This document shows, piece by piece, positions 13,159-25,600 of a stretch of DNA of 64,000 bases (position 1 is its first letter; the number at the start of each line of letters is the position of its first letter). A program made the translations under genes and the position numbers. The stretch spans positions 365,412 through 429,411 of the forward strand of contig PTFA01000158.1 of assembly GCA_003342895.1 (NCBI GenBank), written 5' to 3'. The notes under the pieces are model-generated. The model worked only from the letters and a program-made list of their open reading frames with translations, searched no databases and had not been told where the DNA came from. The stretch comes from Casuarius casuarius (Eukaryota; Chordata; Aves; Casuariiformes; Casuariidae).

Positions 13159-16100
13159 TGTCCTAAGAAATATTGGTTGTGACCTGTGTCTCTCCACCAA
13201 CTCAGTCCCTTGTCAGGGAAAAGGGAGTTTACAGCCATACGAACAGCTGTAGCAAATCTTGTATTCACAAGAGCAAATGTTGGAGATTTATCAGCTGTTT
13301 TTATTAACAGCTATGTCTATTCCAGTAGCAGTTAGGAGGCTCAGCCAACATGAGGCCCCATTAGGCCAAACAAGCAGCATAAAATAAAGGCTAAAAGACA
13401 TGCCATGTCCTGAAAAGGTTATATTTAAAGGCAATTGAGATCAACAAGGGTAAGCATATACTATACAATGCAAGATAGAGCAGTCTGAATGGAAGATGAT
13501 AAGATTTTCAAAGACATTTTGGTGCCTACCTAGTCACAGAGTTGTCCATCTATGTTTGATAATACCTAACAGTGAAGATCACCAAATTACTGGGGCTGTC
13601 CTGACAGTCACTTCTTACAGTGACCACATCAGCTTAAGCAAGCACCTCTCTCTCCCCCTCCATTTCCTGCAGAGTCATTTTTAACATGAATGAGCTCTCG
13701 AAATGGTTCACCCCACAGCCCCATAAGTAGCTGTACCGGGAAGGAGTGCATGAAAGAGGAGGGCAGAAACCAGGGGCAGACTTTTAGATGCTTTTCAGGC
13801 ACCTACAAGTTATGAAGTGGTCCATCTCTAGATTTAAATACTCCTGTGAATTTGAGTATCCTACACTTCCGGCAAGCACCTTCCCTCTGGGCCCAGCCAC
13901 ACACCCAAAACAAATCTTTCCAGAAGCAAAACAGCTGCCCAGAGCTGTGTGGATCTCACCAAAAGCACCTGGTCCACTGCCATACCCACAAGAACTAGCA
14001 CTACTTACAAAACACCAGTAGATGCCCATCTGTGCTGAAACCCATGGAAAATGAGATCTTCTAGGGATGATTAACAAAGGTCCTCTTTTGGGCTGAGCTG
14101 GGAATTGATTCTAATTTGCTGTGCCTGCTCTTGTAGTTTAGCCAGAAAAGACACCCCTTCTGTACTTTCAGATGAGATCAAATGACGAAGGAAATGGAAT
14201 TGACCTTTACTAAGTATTCTTTTCCCTCCACCTCCTTCAGAAAATTAGGAGCATCCAATAGAGACCTATGTTTTTATCACAGCAGAAGGTAAACTCCAAA
14301 ACTGCAAACTACAAGTTTTGAGCTAGTGAAAAGGACAGTGCTCTGAGGGAAGCATCAAGAAGAGGAGGAGAAAAATACATTATATTTCTAACTATAAATA
14401 GAGAACAATCATAAGTCGCCTTATAACAAGAATCTTCTTAGCGTCTGTGTTTGCATGAATTTTTAATATTCCTTGTAACTTGGCAAATCTCATTGAATGA
14501 CATCCTTGCAAAGGCTTCCTGATTTGTAAAGTCTCTGCAAACCTAATACTTCCATAGAGAGTAAAATAATTAAAAATTGAAGAATAGGTCACAATATACA
14601 TCTATACCCTGATCCTGAAAGACATTTTCATGCAGCTTTTATATTGACAGCAATGCTCTTTTAACTTTCGATCTTTGAATTTATGCAAGCCAACTGACAT
14701 CCCTGGTTTCTTGCTTTCTTAGTACCAGTGGGGTTCTTCATGTGACAGAGTATCTCTTACTGAGAGTTTTAGCAAGCTCAATACCCCATGCTCAGTAGCT
14801 TCATTTCACAGTGACCTCAACAGCTTGTAGCATCTCAAAGATTAGTTGTCTTTGCAGACCAACTCCTGTTTCAACTGGTCTTTGAAGCGAAGATGTAATC
14901 ATGTCCTCAGGAAATATAGCAGGTACCACCGTGGCAGTGATGACTCAAAACGCAAAATATAGGCCTTCAGGGAAAAAGAATTAGGATTGAGGAAGAACTA
15001 TATGAGTGTTTATGAGCATCACTGCTTTGGAAATGCATTCACTTTTTAAAAGTGTTCACCTATAAATGTATCCAGCCACTGCAATTGCTATTTATTCTTT
15101 CCTAGGCCTTAAAATTTCGTGGGCATGGGGCCACTGAACTCTCCGGAGGCAGGCTCAGTCTGCAGGTAGACTATCTAACAGCCACACTTCTTTTAAATAC
15201 CACATCAGATGAGACAGGGGGAGATGAGCACTGCTTTGCCAGACCGTGGCTGTGCATTTCTTTTTCACCACCCTTTCACCACTGAAGTCATGGTCCTAAT
15301 GCACACACTGAGAAAGAGCAAGATCGTGCATAGGTAACCCTAGCCCATGACTCTGTCAAGGCTACGCCAAGGTACTTTTCTGTGAGTATGCTGCTGAGCA
15401 GCGCTGTCAGAAATCACATGACTCCTGAGATTTATTAAGTTAGGTTCAGAGTGAGTTAACATGATGCTTCCAGTATTAAAGGATAATATACAGGTTGTTC
15501 AGATTGTTTCTTTTCTTTCTGGCATCCAGAGAACGATGTCATATCTCTTTCTCAGCTGTTTCAGCAAGCACTTCATGTCTCCTGCCTCTGGACATCACTG
15601 AACTAATGCTGTTTCCATTACGGAGCTCTCTTGCTATTAAAAGAACTTGCTGTCTGGCTCATCTATCTCCACTCTGCCCTGCAGAAGATTTAGAGGACAG
15701 GGGTGATCTTGTTAGGTAGACGATGGACTGAAATTCAGAAGATTTTGATCCTATTTTGGCTTTTCCCATATCTCAGATTCCCTATTGGGAATACGTGAGT
15801 GCTAAAATTATCCCTTCCATAACAGGAAATGCATGTTTGATAAATGTTGATATACTGATACAAGATATAGACAAATGTAAAAGTAAAAAAAAAAAAAGCC
15901 TGAGTCTGGCTTAAAATTCTCAGTCATGCGAGGTGCTAGTGAATAAGTGAGAAAAGCAGCCCTAAGTCACTTTTGGTCTCAGTTCTAGCTGGGCTCTTAT
16001 CCAGTGCACATCAGCAGGGTTTCTGACTGTCAAAAGCTCTCTTGCTGTCACCTAATGCAACCACTAACTTGTGAAACCAAACTTACACAGAAGCATAGTC

Positions 16101-17149
16101 TCAGTTTTCAAATACTGAGCACATTCTGCTTAGTATTTTTAGGCCAAGCCAAATCAATTGCAATGTTTGAAATATAATTACCTCTCTCACCAAATGTAAC
16201 GTTTTTTTGATTTTATCTAAGCATCATTCAAAAAGCTGAGAAAATTCTGCCCTTGAAATAATCTCCCCTTGAAATAGCAATGAATCTGAGCAAAACCATA
16301 TGCAAGCTCATCCAGTCAATGGTGCAAGTTGTATACATTGGCTCCCACGTTCATTTTCAGTTACTGCATTGCCTTAAAGGAAGCAAAGAGTATGTTAAAT
16401 GTGCAATTCCAATGGCTTTCAGCCTTGGGAGAGTAGCAGATGTTTCCTTTCCTGCTGGTGAGCAGGGTGAGCAACACAGAAGTTCCTGCAACTTTCTGGC
16501 AGCCCCCCGGGCACCCTTTCGGCAGCCACGAATGAGGGAAAATGACTGGATGGGCAAGGCTTTACCTGTAGTTAGTTCTCCAAGCACACTGGAGACAGCC
16601 CATAGCACACACACCAAAGCATTGCAGAGACTGAACTGAAATGCCTGGTGGAGCAGGAGCTATCTGGCAATACCTGGGCTACAGCTGGGCTGGCCTAGGC
16701 TGGAAAGTGAAGTGCGCAGAAACTGCCACCATCTCTTTGGGAAGAGAGATGGATCCACTAAACGGCTCAGATACCTTGAACTCAGATGCATGCAGTGAGT
16801 AAGGAATGACAGGCAGAAAGACCACTCCTGGCTGTCCCAGATGCCATTTACAGTCATGGGACAAGGACTAGGTTATGATTTTCCTCTCACAATATCCTGA
16901 GATGGTAGTGACAGTCTCAGTGCTCATCTAATAATATCACCGAGCACCCATATGATATAATCTGCTTTCTTAGGTCCTGAGGTGAAGCTTGCATGGCTAT
17001 CGCTTAGGTGTGTTGGTAGAACTATTAGCAATTGATGCTTCTGGTTTATATTGACAAGGAGTATTTGATAAAAAGATTACATATATATTCCAACATTAAT
17101 CTTCCATGTTAGCAGGTGTTGTAATTTCTATTGTTTGCTTCCTCGTTAG

Positions 17150-17205
17150 TGGAATCCAAGCCAGAAGATGAAGCAAACAGTCACAACTGGACAAGTGGAG
17201 TTTCT
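17150..17205 (+). other. Splice-site-flanked 56-base block (possible exon)
   Basis: The acceptor TTTGCTTCCTCGTTAG and donor TTTCT|GTAAGT are both good. Two phases are open; one reads VESKPEDEANSHNWTSGVS. It lies 31 kb from the other candidate exons, and its exit phase does not match them directly. Confidence 0.2.
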
Positions 17206-19274
17206 GTAAGTCGGTTTAATCTATCTGCAATTCTGCTCTACATTCAGAAGACACTGACTCTTTACAGAAATCCTGAACTTTTCAAATATTTGTGCCCCTT
17301 GTACCCTTGTACCCTTCCACAACACCCCTCGTTTCAACATCCAGTTGATTATACTTGCAAGGGCTAAAAAAAACAGCTTTCATGTTGGCTCAAAATGCCA
17401 CAAGTAATGCTATGTGACATTTCTGTTTTTAAATGTGACTTCTGCCATTTTATACCACACTTTTTGCTTTTTAAAATGTTTCTTACGTAAGTAGAATATG
17501 TGAAAATAATTCCATGTAGTTGATCTTATTTTTAAAGCTTTTAACTACTCACCAATCTCCCCTTGACCTCTGTCCTTCACCATTATCAAGCAATGTGTGG
17601 CCATCAGTCTGGTTGTATTCCAGTTCCGGTATGGATTTTGTAAGGGATTTTAGTCACTTGTTAACATTTTCTGTGCTTTTTTTCCTCCACCTGCACCCCA
17701 AGAAAGGGTGATAGCAATACTTAACTTCCTCATATCTTCAGTTTTCTTACAAGTGCACAAGCACCATGAAATAAAGGCAGCCTGTAAGTACATGTTTCCA
17801 CAGCTCCAAGTGGATAGGGCTGCAATCTCTACTGGGCCAGTAGGCATTGCTGTTATAGACATGATGTTAATGCACTGCCTGTAGGTATTTTATCTTTCAC
17901 AGAGAGGGAAAAGGCTTATGAAAACAGGCTGAATTATTGTTGCTTTCCTTGTGCGCATGTTGCAGAATTACCTCACTTATAAATGTATAAATGCAGTCCT
18001 GATGTAATATACATAGGCAGAAATAATTGGTAAACTCTGCTGACATGCTAACCTCAGATCTGCAGTTATCCATTTCTCCTCCACACTCATCAATCTTCAA
18101 GGTTTGGATGGGAACCTGCTGATCCCCCAGCATGCCCTACCAATACATCATCAGTTAAACTCACACTACTGCACTCCTCTGGAGCAGGTGAGCTGAGGCT
18201 AGTGGGGCGGCAAGGGGAAACAACAAAAGGAAATGTTAACTGTATAGTGAGTTTCTTTGGACTATGAATCAGTTTCCAGATTAATTCAGTAGGAGATCAA
18301 TTGCTATATTTATTTAAAACATGGACTAGATAAAGTCATGGAAAATGCATCAGAGAAGGATTTTGTTCTGGAAAGATGGACTAGGGGAACTATGAGGTTT
18401 GTCTGCGCTCTGATTCTTACCGATCATTTTCTTCTCTTCCTGTGTGGAAACAGGACAATATGCTGCACTTGTTCAGAGAAAGACTAAGAAAGGAAAAGTG
18501 GAAATAATTAATGGAATCTCTTTTTCCTGTAACAAGGAAAAGGTGCCTAGTGAGCAACTGTGAAAAAAAGGAGAGTTTCTGAGAGTGACGTGACCAATAA
18601 AACAGTATAAAACAAGACTGTCTTTCGAGGGCTCTTCTAGCACATTTACCCAGTTTTAATTCCACTAACTTGCATGGATTTATTCCTGATTTATCCCTAG
18701 TGTAATAAAAAAGGCTGATCAATAAATGTGTTATGTCCAGGAAACATTTTTTATCTGCCCAGAACCCATATGCCATTTTTTGATCTCACTGATCGTACCT
18801 TAAAACATACATGAAAACAATATGGGGTTTAAGGATTGGACTCTGTGTAAAAGAAAAATGACTGTACTTCTTTCCTGGACTTCTTTTCTCAGTGATATGA
18901 ATAAAGTCACTTTTCACCAGTTCGAGGATAAGCTGTAGAACACAGGCAGGGGGGACAAAGCTTGCTTCGTGCAAAGCTAGCCTGGCTTGACAGGGCTTAT
19001 TGGCTCAGGCCTAAAGCAGTGCAAGTTCAGCTACACTGCTGCCAAGGCAAGCCTGGCTCCATTTCTGCTCCTGAACTGCAAAGCAATGGGGAATGCACTT
19101 CAAAGTCACTTTAGTGGTTCATATATGGTGGCAGCTCCGTCTAAGAGGAAGCAGTAGCTCCAGAGAAGCACCAGGGCCAGGCTAGCTCTGCGCTCCCCAG
19201 TGCATCCTATACTGCCTTGCTGAGATGACAGAGGAGGTTGAGGATCCAGCTAATGGGCCAAGCTAAAAACTAAT

Positions 19275-19320
19275 CCAGCAAAATGTTTAGGCATGTGCTC
19301 AAATTTAAATACATGTATAA
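19275..19320. repeat. Possible ancient palindromic repeat fragment
   Basis: CAGCAAAATGTTTAGGCATG, followed by TGCTCAAATTTAAATACATG, resembles one arm of the old CAGCAAAGCACTTAAGCAC hairpin repeat. Only one arm can be followed. Confidence 0.3.
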
Positions 19321-20247
19321 GAGCTTTGCAGTAATGCAACCGAAGAGTCTGCATCTTGTGCCAGAGGTACCTAATCCAAAGTAAGCTTTACTTCCCTTCA
19401 GGGAGAAGGTGGAGAAGAGAAGTGGCCAACCCTGAGTCCTTACTTCTCTCTGAATGAATTTATGCAAATTAATGAGTGCCCTCTCAGCAGTTATGGGACC
19501 CATGCTTGTTGTTTGAAAGGTACCTCCATGATCTGCTATCCAGCATACAATTGACATCTGATTTTATTCTGCTGCCTCAGGGCTGTCAGAATTCCCCATA
19601 CTTTCTTTTTTTTCAGTGGGAAAAAGTTCTGTTTAAGAGCATAATGTAACAGTTGCATCAGAACCACTGTGGGATGCTAACATCTGGCTGGGACAGAGAA
19701 GCAGAGAGCAACAAGCTGTTGGAGATGAGGTGGGCCCACCAAAGGAATAGCAGTGTGCAGTCCCAGGGCACGGGCCACTAAAAGACCATCACTTGTAGAG
19801 CCACATCATGTTTTCCTTATTTGCCATGTCACCTAGGAGTCCAAGGCTCTCTTTCCAGGTGTGCAGTGTATGGCTCTCCCAGCAGTGTCAAGGAAAAGAT
19901 CCTACAAGGCAGTTAGGCAGAGCATCTATCTGCCTCTTATTCTTCCACAGGACATCTATGGGCAAAACTCGCTTTTTTTACTTTATTGTGGCAAAGATTT
20001 CACCCAGACAGTTCTGCAATGCTTCTCATGTGTGGGTGGTAAAGCCATCTCCTGCTCCTATCAGCTTCTCATGAGCTCAGAATGACAGCTCAGTTCTTGA
20101 CCTTTGGTTAGCAGATGAAAAGCAAAAAGTAGGTGAGGATAAGCAGAATTGCCTGTCAACCCCTCATACAAGGATGTTTCCTTAAATAAGATCGTTCTTC
20201 GGAAGTGAAAAGGTTCCTCAGAAAGCAGAAACCTTCTGTCCAAAAAT

Positions 20248-20298
20248 CCTCAATATCACTAAATATCACCCAATATCGCTGAAGTTCTCAGTATCACT
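20248..20298. repeat. Short imperfect tandem of AATATCACTAA-type units
   Basis: CAATATCACTAAATATCACC, CAATATCGCTGAAG and CAGTATCACTAAAG follow each other as four degenerate units. Confidence 0.55.
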
Positions 20299-20377
20299 AA
20301 AGCCATTGGGAAAATGCCCTGAGGTCAACAAAGTCCTTTTTTTCTTTTTCAGTTTAGCGAGCAGAACTCCTCTTCTT

Positions 20378-20715
20378 ACAGATCTTAGTGCTATCTACAA
20401 CTACATAATAGAACAGTGCAGAGAAGATGGAGTTAGACTCTTCCTAGAGACTGCACAAAAGGGACAAAAGGCAATGGACACAAGTTGCATCATGAGAAAC
20501 TCCAGTTAGATATATGGATATTTTTTTCAGCATAAGGGTGATGAAATACTGGAACCAGGACCCAAAAAGGCTGTGAAATCTCCATCCTTGGAGATACCCA
20601 GAACTCAACTGGACACAACCCTTAGCAATCTGCTTTAGAGAGACTCCCTCTGAATGGGAAGTCAGACCCCTGGAGGTCTCTTTCAACCATCTCTTCAATC
20701 ATCTCTTTCAATTAG
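20378..20715 (+). mobile_element. Old CR1 3' fragment
   Basis: The order of recognisable pieces matches the end of the CR1 open reading frame and its 3' UTR: GAGAAGATGGAGTTAGACTC, GGCAATGGACACAAGTTGC, CCATCCTTGGAGATACCC and CTGGAGGTCTCTTTCAACC. Substitutions and small indels are frequent, so it is older than the other copies. The end is blurred by a duplicated CATCTCTTCAAT-type stretch. Confidence 0.75.
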
Positions 20716-21007
20716 TCTCTTTTTATGATCTTGTTATTCTTAGACTTCCATACCTTGAACCTGAGCCCTTTTTTTTTTTTTTTTTTCTTGCAGCAATGTA
20801 ACATGAGGTTCAGTTTCCTGTCTTTTAACCTGAAGTTTAAATTGTGTGGTTTCTCTTTGCAAGGAGTTGTGGAAGCACCTAATTAGTCTGTGTGCGAGCA
20901 CTGCTAATTCTTTCGTGTCCATCACTGCAGTGCAGATGCATTGCTGTGTAATCTGTGGAAATACATTTCCAGCATGAACTACTCCTGTTTCAGACAAAGG
21001 AACATAA

Positions 21008-21047
21008 CAAGAAAGAACCAACAAGAAAGAAACAAGAAAGAAAGAGC
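21008..21047. repeat. GAAA-rich purine tract
   Basis: An imperfect repeat of AACAAGAAAGAA-type units. Confidence 0.8.
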
Positions 21048-21508
21048 CGAAGTAAATTCTCCATAACATGCAGAATGCAAATATGACTTAGATCTCAATA
21101 TACAATGTACAGTGTTTGCCTCATTAGATGTTTGAACAGAGAACATCCAGAAAGCAGACGTAAAAACTACACAGCTGAAAGTGCCAGACCCTTATGACAT
21201 GTTATGACTTTATTACTTATTTTTAAATTTGGGCAAAGTACTGAATATATTCCACAGATTCTCAACATTTTAAAGGCAACTTATACAAGTTACTGTGTGA
21301 AAATGAACAAAGCTGGCTCAGGCTTCACTGAACATAAATTAAGAACATAACGTAACAGTGAATGTGCATTTTGCACTTCTCCGAACTGGAGGCTGCTCTG
21401 CTTCAGAAAAGGGGAGCATTGAGGTGAGCCAGGCTTACTGTGCCTGCTGCTCTGTGGATGGCTGTGGCTGTGGCTGTCTATGTTAAAACACATTACCCTT
21501 CTATTTTT

Positions 21509-21526
21509 CCTCCCTCCCTCCCTCCC
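21509..21526. repeat. (CCTC)n tract
   Basis: Four to five perfect CCTC units following a T run. A (GGCTGT)3 run lies just upstream near 21460. Confidence 0.9.
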
Positions 21527-22439
21527 GCAGTAGCCATATTCCCAACACTTTGCCCCCTCCTTGACTCTAACATAGTTAAAACAGGCTCTGGCCGGGGCCA
21601 TCTTGGGAAAATTCCCACACTGGGAGCATTCCCATGTAAGACTTACGTGTCCTAAGAAGCTGCCTCCTTTTAGCCAGCCCTAGATCTGGTGCTGAAAATT
21701 TAGATGTGTCATTTTGACCTTTATTGCCATTGCATGACAGGGATCTGTCTTTATGCGCCATGGCCGTGTGAGAGGCTTACACTGTGTGAGTGAGACCTGC
21801 CTGGAAGGTTGTGCATGGGACCGTTTCCTCACTGGAAGTTCAAGGTGCCCACCCAGATGCCCACAAGTGCCACAGGTGAGGTCTGCCGCTTCTTATCTTA
21901 GCAAGTAAGAAGCCAAGGGGGAATTATGGATAATCTAGATGCGAACGCTGGGCTTTAGCATCATTTAATTAATATTGCTATCATTACTGTGTGGCCATTG
22001 AGTGTGACAGGGATTTATTTCCATATCTTACCTTCCCCTTTCTAACCTGAAATTGTGATACTGGCATTGTGCACCCCTGCTCATTAGGTGTTACACATCA
22101 CTCCTCCCTCCTGCTCTCCAGGCAGGGTAATAAACACAATGGCATGAGTGTCAGGACATTTCTGCTGCAAAGGACAGGCAGGAAGACTACAAGTGAGCAT
22201 TTCTCAAGCATCCCCTTGCTGGAGGGACTGCACCCACACAGGTCCTGTCTACTTTGCCTGGTGGTAGGCGAAGACCTGCACCATCCAGGCCTCCCACAGG
22301 AGCCCATAGACAGGCTTCTTGGGACATTTGGAGGCTCACATTGCCCAGAACTAGCCCAGCAGCTACAGAATGAAACCCCAGCTGTTATGTTGCTTTTATT
22401 TTGCTTTAAAACAGATTAACTGAAGACAGTTTGGCATAA

Positions 22440-22690
22440 AAGCCTGAATAAGGTTTGGGGGCAATAAATGGTATTCAGATCAGTTACATCTGCTTCCAAT
22501 ATTTAGGTGGAATTTATTGCCTAGATCCAAGAGCACTATTCAGAGTGACTGGTATCCAGGGCCCCCTAAACTTGTCAGTATTTAGAAACCTAATGGCACC
22601 TTTGTGTTGACTGCAGCACTCATTAAGCACCTAAACATCTTTGATCAGCTAAGTGAGTACCTCCAAGACAAACTCTGTAGCAGCTCAAAG
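22440..22690. repeat. Possible old interspersed repeat with ATTTAGGTGG / TAAGCACCTAAAC pieces
   Basis: The stretch contains ATATTTAGGTGGAATTTATTG, CTAGATCCAAGAGCAC and CATTAAGCACCTAAACATC, a style shared by eroded sauropsid repeats. No family can be named, and no open reading frame of note is present. Confidence 0.25.
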
Positions 22691-25600
22691 AAGTGAGCCC
22701 TAAGGAGCTTAATCCGTTCAGTATAACCAGAAAATTCCTGGTGTATTTGAGCAGCGTTACCCAAAGAAGGTCATCTCCCACACAGTAGTCGAAGGACCAG
22801 AAATCTCAGAACCCACCGCAACATCAGAGAAAGATGCTGGAGAAACGAGTCTCTTTGTAAACACAAATGCACTTGTTTATTATCAATCACTAAATTAAGA
22901 GAATAATAAGCAAATCTGTACCTATTATCTCGGAAAGGTATCTGTGAAAGCAATTCTTTGATTTGCTGTCTTGTTCAGGTAGATAGGAAGGAGAATGTTA
23001 CTAACAGCGTAGCTTATTGAAGGGAGATCTTAGGAAGGGTCCCTGTATTCCCTACTTTTCATTCCAAAAAGAACACAGCCACGCGAATTCATGAAATCAT
23101 ACAATTTTATGATAATGGCACTAATAATGCTGCTATCTGTGCTAAAATTTTACCATGGAACTTTTCTAATTAATAAGTAAATCATATTAAATAAGAAATG
23201 AAAACATTAAAGGACCTTGAATAGCCCACTAGGGATATAGGAGTTGGTTGGGCAACAGGGAAATTATTGATGCAGACTCCCTACTACTCTCCCTTCTGAA
23301 ATTAGTTAGAAATTTTGCCACTGGCTTTCCAGGGAGCAGCAGCAAGTTCAGAATACAATAACATGCTAGTCTCCTCTCTAGTAACCCTAGAAAACCCAGT
23401 AGCCTGCAAATGCTGCTTGTGAGCTTCTGCCAATGAGAAGTTTCAGTTCATAATGATCAGAAATCATTTCTGGGAAATGCAGAGGCATGTGCTAGCTCTA
23501 TCTTATGGCTGCTCCCACAGACAGAATGTTAAAATGGCTGGATAATTTTGTGACCAGTAATACTTAATATGTATGTTTAGATGAGGACAGTCAAATCTCT
23601 TCTTTCCAGCTATTTGCCCTGGAGTCAGAAAGAAAACTCTTCACATTCATCACTGCACAGCTAGCTACACATCCTAGGGATAGTTTTCAATATTTAGAAG
23701 CATGATCTGCTGCTAGGTTTGATTAACTAATTTAGGATGCCAAAACCTATTCTCCCATTCATCAGCAAATACTACTGTAAATTATGCAAGAATGATATTG
23801 GCAATAAAAACTAAGAAAACAAGACAGTCTGCTGAGAGAGACAGTCCTGGTGTCTCCTCCTGTTGGAGAGCCCATCATTTGGTCCTGATATTGCAAATAT
23901 TCAAGTTATCTCTTGCAGACTGAGATTGCAGATTCTCACTATCAGCACACAGCAAAGCATTTCAATCTCATATGTCATTCAGAAGCAAAACATTCTGATC
24001 GACAGTAGAGGAAGTTTTATTTGTCTACTAGGGAAACACTCTGCCAAGACATTTGCAGTATGCTGCTCTATTAAAGTAAAAACTAATTCCTACACATTGT
24101 TAACAAAATAGCATGGCTTTTATTTTGCTTACAAACTGACAATTACATGATTTACGAGGAATTATTGTATATCACAGTGTCTTTCCATACTATATAAAAA
24201 TATCTTTCCATTCACAGTGTTAATTTTCCACTTCTGATTCCACTTAAGCTGAGAGTGTTCAAGGCACCAAATACTCTACAGTGCTCTCCAATGATTTATA
24301 AACCCTCTGCTTTGCTGTGTGCTGGAATGCACTTTTATCAAATTTGAACAAAATCTGGAATTCAGTGTCACAGCAACTTAGACACAGAGTTAGAGCTGGC
24401 ATCTGTGCTTGACCTCAGCAGGAACACAAAGGCTTCTATATGCCATTGTAACACTTTTGCCTCTGGACAAGCTGCAATGAATAAGGCTTTGAGATAACTT
24501 AGATTTCCTAAAGGAGATTGGAGAGTTGAGGCAGGCGGAGCTGAAATGCCCAGAAAAGCATAGGTGAAATTTAAATTGACTACTTAGAGCAACATATAGG
24601 GCTCATCTTTAAGACCGCTGCAAAATGTGATGAAAACTCTGCAGCTCAGGGACTGCAGTAAAAAAGCTATAGCAGGGCAATGGTACAGTGCTCCCAAGCA
24701 GTACAAGGTAAATAACATTCCACTACTGTTGCCATCCCTAACATGTTTTGATGTATCATCACAAAGAATCAGGAAATCTATAATGAAATCCACATGAGCC
24801 ATTAATCACATTATTGGTATCATAAAATCTTTCACAATTTTCAACCCCAGGATAACTCTTCTTCTCAGGAGAGCAAGTAGGGAATTTTCATCAAAATATT
24901 TTTGACAGAAAATTCAGTTTCTGCAAAAACGAAGTTTTTAGTGATAAAATTTTCATTTCTCACTGAGACCACTGATGTTGAATATGTTGTTCTGAAATCT
25001 TTGGCTGCCTGAGCTGTTGCAGTATCTCTTAAAAGATGCAGCGCAGCTGATTTACCCTGTGGGCTGGGTTATAGTGCTCATAATTTAGCAATGCCTCAGC
25101 TCAGGCTAGGGTGCAACGGTTCATCCCAAGACGTGTACTGAACTGACAAAACTCTATGCCAGCTCTTCTACTTTGGAAAGGATACACCTTTTGAAAATTA
25201 TTGCAAACAAATATCAAATAAATATTGATATCAATCAATAGCCAAATTTCAAATAACCAATATCAAAATACTTGCATTTCCAGTGGAACTGATACTCAAG
25301 TCAGTTGTCTGAAACTTTAAAAACAAAACTGGTTTTTCTGAGAGAATAAAATGAACAATATCAAGCCAAAATGTTACAAATATTCAAACATAGGTGACAA
25401 ATTATTATACTGCAAACTGTTTCACTATGAGCTGTTGAAGATAAATGTTCATTATAACCAACGTGAATTTTTTACTACTGTTATTGTACCATCAGATGAG
25501 ATGTAGTGTGAGAGGAGAGTATTAAGAAGGTTATGGGGGCAGAGGGGAGACTGAAGCAGCCACCTTCTTCTTCAATATCCAAACTGTGATCAAAGTCTTT

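Larger units (their letters stand above)
4254..17149. other. Non-coding stretch without recognisable genes
   Basis: Only microsatellites, an inverted repeat at 13.1 kb and scattered A runs are seen. A GC-richer patch at 6.8-7.3 kb has 130-codon frames open on both strands at once. This is the behaviour of GC-rich non-coding DNA and not of a gene. Confidence 0.6.

Noticed and set aside
18418..18455. Minus-strand microexon-like block ending ATCG|GTAAGA
   Set aside because: About 20 bases long, isolated and without a compatible neighbour.
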